Shown piece by piece: positions 1-4,421 of a stretch of DNA of 6,429 bases. Each line of letters starts with the position of its first letter. The first letter of the stretch is position 1. Source of the DNA: an uncultured Lachnospiraceae bacterium (GTDB taxonomy: Bacteria; Bacillota_A; Clostridia; Lachnospirales; Lachnospiraceae); NCBI GenBank assembly GCA_947177885.1, contig CAMWWF010000176.1:1-6429 (forward strand). The letters run 5' to 3'. A program made the position numbers and the translations under genes. The notes beneath the pieces are model-generated. The model was not told the origin of the DNA, did not search any database, and saw only the letters and a list, made by a program, of their open reading frames with translations.

Positions 1-1
1 T

Positions 2-67
2 TTTACGTTGAAACAGGGAACACCTGACAGAAATAAACTGCCGGAAAAATTCTCCGATCAGCTGTGA
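2..67 (+). CDS. Possible C-terminal tail of an upstream gene (5' end outside window)
   Basis: The frame starting at base 2 is open for 21 codons and ends at a TGA (65-67). The other two forward frames close sooner, one at about base 9 and the other at 27. The tail reads FTLKQGTPDRNKLPEKFSDQL after the window edge and is polar and charged. It does not match the C-terminus I would expect of triosephosphate isomerase, a common upstream neighbour of gpmI in Firmicutes. It is too short to assign a function, and an open stretch of this length can occur by chance. Confidence 0.25.
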   Translation, partial: FTLKQGTPDRNKLPEKFSDQL

Positions 68-152
68 AAACGTGCGTGCTTTCAATTTATGAATGGAATG
101 GCGGAAAGGTTTATTTTGCGGATATTTTGGGTGACTTGCAGTTGCCAAAGTA

Positions 153-181
153 TTGCAAGAGAATTGTTTTAAGTGTATAAT
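153..181 (+). promoter_or_regulatory. Sigma-A-type promoter upstream of the gpmI leader
   Basis: A -35 box TTGCAA (153-158, four of six consensus bases) is separated by 17 bases from a perfect -10 box TATAAT (176-181), in an AT-rich setting. Transcription would start near 188. It points toward gpmI but would give a leader of about 550 bases, unless it serves a small gene in 374-664. It is the best promoter match I see upstream of gpmI. Confidence 0.6.
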
Positions 182-300
182 ATTTAGGGTGTGTTTGGAA
201 AATGCTTCCCCAATGGAATGCTTTTTCAGGCGTGTTCAGATCGAGAAACTGCTGTTATTATCGATAAAAGAGGTTTGTAAACTGACTCGGAACGGATACG

Positions 301-322
301 CCATGTACCGGAAGATACATGG
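301..322 (+). repeat. Short inverted repeat / hairpin in the gpmI leader
   Basis: CCATGTA (301-307) and TACATGG (316-322) are perfect 7-base arms around an 8-base loop, CCGGAAGA. No T-run follows, so it is not a terminator. It lies about 110 bases downstream of the expected start of transcription from the 153-181 promoter. It could be an RNA hairpin or a protein-binding palindrome, and it could also be chance. Confidence 0.35.
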
Positions 323-373
323 GAAGGAGTGCAGAGCAGAGACGGAACCGGGAGGGAAAGGAAGGGAACTGTA

Positions 374-664
374 ATGATCAGGGCTTTGAACAGCAGCGAT
401 ACCATAACGATCAGTCTTTTCGGCAGAGAGACAGAAGTGGAGGTCTTTTCTACCGGTGCGATGAGGAGCACGGTATCTGCATTGGTTTTCGGGATAAAAA
501 GTTTCTGGGGATCGAATCTCAGGACTGGACATTGTGATCTTTACAGAAAGTTCCATGGGCGGATCCTGCCTTAACTGCGATCCTGTTTCCGGAACAGTGT
601 GCATGCCACCGTTGACGGTATGACGGAAGAAGGAAAGAAAGTAAGTAAGCAACCATATAAATAG
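374..664 (+). pseudogene. Possible decayed small gene with two frameshifts
   Basis: An ATG at 374 follows a purine-rich AGGAAGGG (about 8 bases upstream) and opens 66 codons, beginning MIRALNSSDTITISLFG, to a TAA at 572-574. Two other pieces look protein-like. One, in the next frame, is open from 498 to a TGA at 621-623 and contains DIVIFTESSMGGSCLNCD. The other, back in the first frame, ends VDGMTEEGKKVSKQPYK at a TAG (662-664). Changing frame at the A5 run (496-500) and again near 600 would join them into one protein of about 95 residues. I do not recognise a family. The alternatives are an intact 66-codon small gene (374-574) or plain non-coding leader. The join is inference. Confidence 0.22.
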
Positions 665-736
665 ACTCTCGGATTTCTTTGTGTCTGATTTTGCGAGAAG
701 ATCTCGAGAGGCTATATAAAAGATAAGGAGAGAATT

Positions 737-2281
737 ATGAGCAAGAAACCTGTAGTATTAATGATTCTTGACGGCTACGGCCTCAATGAGAAGACCGAGG
801 GCAATGCGGTGGCCCAGGCGAAGACACCGGTGATGGACAAACTGATGAAGGAATATCCCTTTGTCAGGGGTAATGCCAGCGGCATGGCGGTGGGACTTCC
901 CGACGGACAGATGGGAAATTCCGAGGTGGGACACCTGAATATGGGCGCAGGGCGCATCGTATATCAGGAACTGACCAGGATCACAAAGGAGATCCAGGAC
1001 GGAACCTTTTTTGAAAATCCCGCACTGCTGAAAGCGGTGGAGAATTGTAAGAAGAATAACAGTGCCCTGCATCTGATGGGACTGTTGTCCGACGGCGGCG
1101 TGCACAGCCATAACACACATCTGTACGGTCTGTTGGAGCTGGCGAAGAGAAACGGCCTGGAGAAGGTGTATGTGCACTGCTTCCTGGACGGACGCGACAC
1201 GCCCCCTGCCAGCGGTAAGGGGTTTGCGGAGGCGCTGACCGCGGAGATGGAAAAGATCGGCGTGGGCCGTATCGCTTCTGTTATGGGCCGTTATTATGTG
1301 ATGGACAGGGATAACAACTGGGATCGCGTGAAGCTGGCATACGATGCCATGACAAAGGGAGAGGGACTTACCGCCAACTGCGGTATCTGCGGAATCCAAC
1401 AGTCTTATGACAGGGAAGAGACGGATGAGTTCGTAAAGCCTACCCTTGCGCTGGACAACGGCAAGCCGGTGGCTACGGTTCAGGATGGGGATTCCATCAT
1501 CTTCTTTAACTTCCGTCCCGACCGCGCGCGAGAGATTACCAGAGCTTTCTGTGATGACGATTTTAAGGGCTTTGACAGGGGAGCGAGAAAGAATATCACT
1601 TTTGTATGCTTCTCCGATTATGATCCTACGATCCCCAATAAGGAAGTGGCGTTCCACAAGGTGGCTGTCACCAATACATTCGGCGAGTGGCTGGCTGCAA
1701 ACCATATGAAGCAGGCGCGCATTGCCGAGACGGAGAAATATGCTCATGTCACCTTCTTTTTCAACGGCGGCGTGGAGGAGCCCAACGAGGGAGAGGACAG
1801 AGTCCTTGTGAATTCTCCCAAGGATGTGGCGACCTATGACCTGAAGCCCCAGATGAGCGCTTACGAGGTCTGCGATAAGCTCTGTGAGGCCATCCGTTCC
1901 GATAAATATGACGTGATCATCATCAACTTTGCAAATCCTGACATGGTAGGCCATACCGGCGTCCAGGAGGCAGCCATCAAGGCGGTGGAAGCGGTTGACG
2001 AGTGTGTGGGAAAGGCAGTGGAAGCCATAAAGGAAGCGGACGGCGCTCTGTTCATCTGTGCCGACCACGGCAATGCGGAGCAGCTCATCGACTATGAGAC
2101 AGGAGAGCCTTTTACCGCTCACACCACCAACCAGGTGCCTTTCATTCTGGTGAATTATGATGAGGCTTATGCCCTTCGCGAGGGCGGCTGTCTGGCGGAT
2201 ATCATTCCCACATTGATCCAGATCATGGGTAAGGAACAGCCCGGGGAGATGACGGGAAAGTCTCTGCTGGTTCAGAAATAA
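737..2281 (+). CDS. gpmI: 2,3-bisphosphoglycerate-independent phosphoglycerate mutase
   Basis: This cytoplasmic enzyme interconverts 3-phosphoglycerate and 2-phosphoglycerate in glycolysis and gluconeogenesis, using two divalent metal ions (usually Mn) and a phosphoserine intermediate. The 514 residues match the usual family length. The alkaline-phosphatase-like metal site is complete: D12 in ILDGYG, the nucleophile S62 in GNSEVGH, D402 and H406 in NPDMVGH, D443 and H444 in CADHGN, and H462 in AHTTNQ. The substrate-binding set is also present: H123 in GGVHSH, R153-D154 in DGRDTPP, R185 and R191, R260 and R263 in FRPDR, and K334. The start is supported by AAGGAG at 725-730, six bases before the ATG. 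The GNAT gene follows 110 bases downstream. All key residues are intact and nothing is truncated. Confidence 0.98.
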   Translation: MSKKPVVLMILDGYGLNEKTEGNAVAQAKTPVMDKLMKEYPFVRGNASGMAVGLPDGQMGNSEVGHLNMGAGRIVYQELTRITKEIQDGTFFENPALLKAVENCKKNNSALHLMGLLSDGGVHSHNTHLYGLLELAKRNGLEKVYVHCFLDGRDTPPASGKGFAEALTAEMEKIGVGRIASVMGRYYVMDRDNNWDRVKLAYDAMTKGEGLTANCGICGIQQSYDREETDEFVKPTLALDNGKPVATVQDGDSIIFFNFRPDRAREITRAFCDDDFKGFDRGARKNITFVCFSDYDPTIPNKEVAFHKVAVTNTFGEWLAANHMKQARIAETEKYAHVTFFFNGGVEEPNEGEDRVLVNSPKDVATYDLKPQMSAYEVCDKLCEAIRSDKYDVIIINFANPDMVGHTGVQEAAIKAVEAVDECVGKAVEAIKEADGALFICADHGNAEQLIDYETGEPFTAHTTNQVPFILVNYDEAYALREGGCLADIIPTLIQIMGKEQPGEMTGKSLLVQK

Positions 2282-2294
2282 GCTCCCGTGCATC

Positions 2295-2337
2295 CCGGTG
2301 CTTCATCATAAATGAAAGCTGCCTATCGCGGCACCGG
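2295..2337 (+). repeat. Nested inverted repeats between gpmI and the GNAT gene
   Basis: CCGGTGC (2295-2301) pairs perfectly with GCACCGG (2331-2337). Inside it lies a second, partly competing stem: GCTTCAT (2300-2306) with ATGAAAGC (2312-2319), carrying one bulged A. No T-tract follows directly; the nearest is CTTTTA some 14 bases on. It is therefore a poor intrinsic terminator. It may slow or partly stop transcription, or stabilise the 3' end of gpmI mRNA, leaving the GNAT gene cotranscribed at a lower level. Confidence 0.4.
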
Positions 2338-2380
2338 AATGGTACAGGGACTTTTATAGTAGATAAAATGGAAAGTATAC

Positions 2381-2385
2381 GGGAG
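2381..2385 (+). promoter_or_regulatory. Ribosome binding site that sets the GNAT start
   Basis: GGGAG sits six bases before the ATG at 2392. The alternative upstream ATG at 2368 is preceded by TTTTATAGTAGATAAA, which has no ribosome binding site. The 2392 start also gives MKIRRAKEQD, the beta-1 opening typical of GNAT proteins. Confidence 0.7.
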
Positions 2386-2391
2386 ACCTGC

Positions 2392-2865
2392 ATGAAGATC
2401 AGAAGAGCAAAGGAACAGGACATGAGCGGGATCAACAGTCTGCTGGATCAGGTGCTTATGGTACACCATAACGGCAGACCGGACCTGTTCAGAAGCAATA
2501 CAAGAAAATATATGGACGAAGAATTGCTTGCCATCATTCGGGACGACAGCAGGCCCATCTTCGTGGAAGTGGACGAACAGGAGAAAGTGTTGGGTTACGC
2601 CTTCTGTGTTTTCCAACAGCATATGGATGACAATATACTGACGGACATCAAGACGCTCTATATTGACGATCTGTGTGTGGACGAGTCTCTCAGGGGACAG
2701 CATATAGGGAGACAGCTCTATGATCATGTGCTGAGATTTGCAAAAGAACAGGGCTGCTATAATGTGACGCTGAATGTGTGGGAATGCAATCCCGGAGCAA
2801 AGAAGTTTTATGAGAGCTGCGGGCTGACACCTTACAGGACGGGCATGGAGAAGATCTTGCGCTGA
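2392..2865 (+). CDS. GNAT family N-acetyltransferase
   Basis: The product is a 157-residue, single-domain cytosolic enzyme predicted to transfer an acetyl group from acetyl-CoA to an amine. The opening MKIRRAKEQD is a typical GNAT beta-1 strand. Residues 55-75 form the central strands (FVEVDEQEKVLGYAF). The acetyl-CoA loop is at 94-107, LCVDESLRGQHIGR, with R101-G102 and Q103-x-x-G106. Motif B follows at about 124-145, with NVW, N133 and KKFYESCGL. I start it at 2392 rather than 2368 because of the ribosome binding site at 2381-2385. The substrate is unknown: it could be a small metabolite, an antibiotic or a protein N-terminus, and nothing in the neighbourhood decides. It lies 110 bases after gpmI with no strong terminator between and no clear promoter of its own, so cotranscription is likely. 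The first good terminator lies at 3063-3104. Confidence 0.9.
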   Translation: MKIRRAKEQDMSGINSLLDQVLMVHHNGRPDLFRSNTRKYMDEELLAIIRDDSRPIFVEVDEQEKVLGYAFCVFQQHMDDNILTDIKTLYIDDLCVDESLRGQHIGRQLYDHVLRFAKEQGCYNVTLNVWECNPGAKKFYESCGLTPYRTGMEKILR

Positions 2866-3062
2866 ACGGGATATGGGCCGCAGCGCACCCCGTTATCAGC
2901 AGCACCGGGAAACATAAAAAGAGGAAAGAAAAATGCTTTGGAATCATAACAGGATGCTTTACTTGGAGGATGACAGGGAGCGTTTGCGGCGGTGACGCTA
3001 CGGCTGCAGGCGCTGCCTGTATTGCTGTGGTTTCGAAGCGATCAGAAACATTTGACAGAGCC
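2866..3062 (+). other. Gene-poor stretch between the GNAT stop and its terminator
   Basis: About 200 bases with no recognisable gene. AACGGG (2865-2870) can pair with CCCGTT (2889-2894) across an 18-base loop, and CAGGC (3007-3011) with GCCTG (3015-3019) across three bases. A 20-codon ORF with a good ribosome binding site lies at 2933-2995. The region is GC-rich around 2985-3020. If no promoter lies inside it, this is a long 3' untranslated region of the gpmI-GNAT transcript. No tight promoter match was found to support a separate RNA. Confidence 0.45.
2933..2995 (+). CDS. Possible 20-residue small protein
   Basis: ATG at 2933 has GAGG (2921-2924) eight bases upstream and opens 20 codons (MLWNHNRMLYLEDDRE, ending LRR) before TGA. 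The peptide is polar with a charged C-terminus, has no signal sequence, and belongs to no family I know. The spacing of its ribosome binding site is its main support. Such short ORFs arise easily by chance, so this is tentative. It lies 68 bases after the GNAT stop and before the terminator at 3063-3104, so it would be on the same transcript. Confidence 0.2.
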   Translation: MLWNHNRMLYLEDDRERLRR

Positions 3063-3104
3063 GGAGACCATGGATCGTAGAGATACGGTATGTGGTCTCT
3101 TTTT
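3063..3104 (+). terminator. Intrinsic terminator with a GAGA tetraloop
   Basis: GAGACCA (3064-3070) pairs perfectly with TGGTCTC (3093-3099), and the pairing continues inward through two G-U pairs, one mismatch, and A-U and G-U pairs to CGTA (3076-3079) with TACG (3084-3087). GAGA (3080-3083), a GNRA-type tetraloop, caps it. In all there are about 16 pairs with one mismatch. The T-run TTTTT (3100-3104) follows at once. This is the strongest terminator in the window. It closes the gpmI-GNAT transcript, or any RNA begun in 2866-3062, and insulates the XRE gene. Confidence 0.85.
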
Positions 3105-3142
3105 ATGCACGCGGGCACCCAAATGAAATATGTCAGCAAACC

Positions 3143-3221
3143 CTACGATGGCTGGAATCCCATAAGGGGATTGCCTCCCAACTATCGGTTGAGGCGGCAC
3201 TCAACCGACAGTTCGTTGTAG
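3143..3221 (+). repeat. Palindromic cluster that could fold as a three-way junction
   Basis: Two hairpins lie side by side. The first is AATCCC (3156-3161) with GGGATT (3167-3172) around a 5-base loop. The second is TCGGTTGAG (3185-3193) with CTCAACCGA (3200-3208) around GCGGCA, extended past one mismatch by AACT (3180-3183) with AGTT (3210-3213). Flanking CTACGA (3143-3148) can pair, with a small bulge, to the TCG and GTAG of 3213-3221 and close the whole. No T-run follows on either strand, so it is not a terminator. The right edge overlaps the -35 box of the XRE promoter. It may be an operator, a structured RNA, or a copy of a small palindromic repeat element. Confidence 0.6.
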
Positions 3222-3243
3222 AATGATGTGTGGTATATATAAT
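3216..3243 (+). promoter_or_regulatory. Promoter of the XRE-membrane regulator gene
   Basis: A perfect -10 box TATAAT (3238-3243) lies in a TATATATAATAT run. A weak -35, TTGTAG (3216-3221), is 16 bases upstream. Transcription would begin near 3250, giving a leader of about 100 bases. The weak -35 next to the palindrome at 3180-3213 suggests control by a bound protein, possibly the gene's own product. That control is inference. Confidence 0.5.
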
Positions 3244-3350
3244 ATCAGAGTATATCGTTTATAAAATGAAGGAAAGGAGAGAGCCGTCATTTCACTCAGA
3301 AATGCCGACAGGATTTTTGAATGATATGGCGGCTCCGGAGGTGAACAGAA

Positions 3351-4172
3351 ATGGATCAGACAGAGATCGGGCAATTTATCGCGAAGTGCCGCAGGGAGAA
3401 GGAACTGACGCAGGCCCAGCTGGCGGAGCAGCTGAATATCACGGACAGGGCTGTCTCCAAATGGGAGACGGGAAAGAGCATGCCGGATTCGGCTATCATG
3501 TTGGAACTGTGTGAGATATTGGGGATTACAGTCAACGAACTGTTCAGCGGGGAGAAAGTAAATATGGAAAATGTGGAGACTTACCAAAAGAAAGCAGATG
3601 AGAATCTGATCGCACTGAAGAGAAGGGATGAAAATAATCTCTCGAAAAACATGATCGTATTCATTCTCTTTTCAGCGGCTCTCATGACGGGGATTATGGT
3701 ATGCGCCATATGTGATATTGCCATATCCGGTACCTTTACATGGTCGCTGATCCCCATCAGCTCCATTATATTGGCGTGGGTGGTGTCTTTTCCGGTGATC
3801 ATTCTGGGAAAAAGAGGGATCGCGGGAAGTCTGGCGGCTCTGAGTATATTTATTTTCCTGTATCTGTATATACTGGGCGAACTGGTGGAGGTCAGAGAGG
3901 TATTTTCCATCGGGGCTGCAATGTCAGTGTTTTCCGTCATATATCTGTGGATCATATTTGCACTGTTTAAGCGGACGAGGAAGATGATGGCATGGGGGAT
4001 CACGATCCTGGCTGCGATCCCCTTCCTGCTGGCTGTAAATGTAACCTTGTCCAAAATGATCGGGGAGCCCGTGGTGGATGTATGGGATGTTTTGTCTGTT
4101 TTCATTCTGCTGATAGCCGCATTTGCCGTCTTTGTCTGTGACTATGCGAAGAACAGGGGATTTATCAGGTAA
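3351..4172 (+). CDS. Membrane-anchored XRE-family transcriptional regulator
   Basis: The product is 273 residues long. Residues 6-65 are a Cro/C1-type helix-turn-helix: IGQFIAKCRREKELTQAQLAEQL, then the recognition helix around TDRAVSKWETGKSMPD, then LCEILGITVNELF. A charged linker (about 66-99, YQKKADENLIALKRRDE) leads into six predicted membrane segments, near 101-125, 131-152, 157-176, 184-206, 212-233 and 244-265. The DNA-binding domain would therefore sit in the cytoplasm, tethered to the membrane. Proteins of this layout are common in Bacillota but mostly uncharacterised. They are thought to act as one-component sensors of membrane or envelope conditions, and the signal here is unknown. 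The start is supported by GGAGGTG at 3337-3343. The gene is preceded by its own promoter and a palindrome at 3180-3213 that could be its operator. No transporter or obvious target gene adjoins it. Confidence 0.88.
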   Translation: MDQTEIGQFIAKCRREKELTQAQLAEQLNITDRAVSKWETGKSMPDSAIMLELCEILGITVNELFSGEKVNMENVETYQKKADENLIALKRRDENNLSKNMIVFILFSAALMTGIMVCAICDIAISGTFTWSLIPISSIILAWVVSFPVIILGKRGIAGSLAALSIFIFLYLYILGELVEVREVFSIGAAMSVFSVIYLWIIFALFKRTRKMMAWGITILAAIPFLLAVNVTLSKMIGEPVVDVWDVLSVFILLIAAFAVFVCDYAKNRGFIR

Positions 4173-4314
4173 CGGATAATAACACGCTCTAAGGAGATAA
4201 CTGCCAATACCATGCCCAGGAGGGTATCTGTCCTGTCCCCCTCAGCAGTATGCCATGCAAGATATGGCAATAAATAGAATAATCCGGCACTTTCCGCAAA
4301 GTAAAAATTCTGTG
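4173..4314 (+). other. Spacer between the XRE gene and the carB promoter
   Basis: No forward gene is visible. TGCCAT (4251-4256) pairs with ATGGCA (4264-4269) across seven bases, and CAGGA (4217-4221) with TCCTG (4231-4235). Neither is followed by a T-run, so the 3' end of the XRE transcript is not clearly defined here. The reverse strand has an open hydrophobic frame across 4142-4399 without a ribosome binding site. Confidence 0.4.
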
Positions 4315-4343
4315 TTTTCAAACTATCCAAGTTATGGTAAAAT
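4315..4343 (+). promoter_or_regulatory. Extended -10 promoter of carB
   Basis: The -35 TTTTCA (4315-4320, four of six consensus bases) is 17 bases from the -10 TAAAAT (4338-4343). The -10 box is preceded by TG at 4335-4336, the extended -10 motif. Transcription would start near 4350 and leave a leader of about 70 bases. No PyrR-type binding loop or terminator/antiterminator pair is apparent in that leader. Confidence 0.6.
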
Positions 4344-4421
4344 AAAACGATGTATGTAAAGAAGCGTTGAAAGACAGGAGAGCAAAGCCGAGCACTCACA
4401 CATGACTAAGGAGGTTATCAC

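Larger units (their letters stand above)
188..736 (+). other. Gene-poor leader region upstream of gpmI
   Basis: This is about 550 bases between the promoter at 153-181 and the gpmI start, with no intact gene I recognise. It contains the hairpin at 301-322 and the possible decayed small gene at 374-664. Just before gpmI there are two short competing pairings: TCTCG (667-671) with CGAGA (694-698), or that same CGAGA with TCTCG (702-706). No tRNA, rRNA, CRISPR repeat or insertion-sequence end is visible, and no known riboswitch core was recognised. Confidence 0.5.

Noticed and set aside
153..374. A 73-codon forward frame starting at TTG 153
   Set aside because: It begins inside the -35 box of the promoter at 153-181, so it could not be translated from that transcript. 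It has no ribosome binding site and its composition is not protein-like.
691..720. Promoter-like TTGCGA with TATATA or TATAAA just before gpmI
   Set aside because: Transcription would start at about 725-727, at or inside the ribosome binding site (725-730), leaving a leader of only about ten bases.
758..2293. A 511-codon open frame on the reverse strand
   Set aside because: It is the mirror of gpmI, whose catalytic residues are all in place on the + strand. The reverse product is rich in His, Leu and Arg and resembles no family. There is no ribosome binding site or promoter for it.
2690..3139. A 149-codon reverse frame across the GNAT 3' end and the spacer
   Set aside because: Its second half mirrors the GNAT gene. 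The start codon is not preceded by a ribosome binding site, and it crosses the terminator hairpin without any domain signal.
3131..3175. GCAAACC in a hairpin-rich context, recalling the c-di-GMP-I riboswitch
   Set aside because: The partner GACGCAAAGC-like segment and the two-helix receptor layout are missing, and the segment lies upstream of the mapped-looking promoter rather than in the leader.
3230..3514. A 94-codon forward frame overlapping the XRE start
   Set aside because: Most of it is the out-of-frame reading of the helix-turn-helix region. It begins within the promoter, and the XRE frame has the strong GGAGG site.
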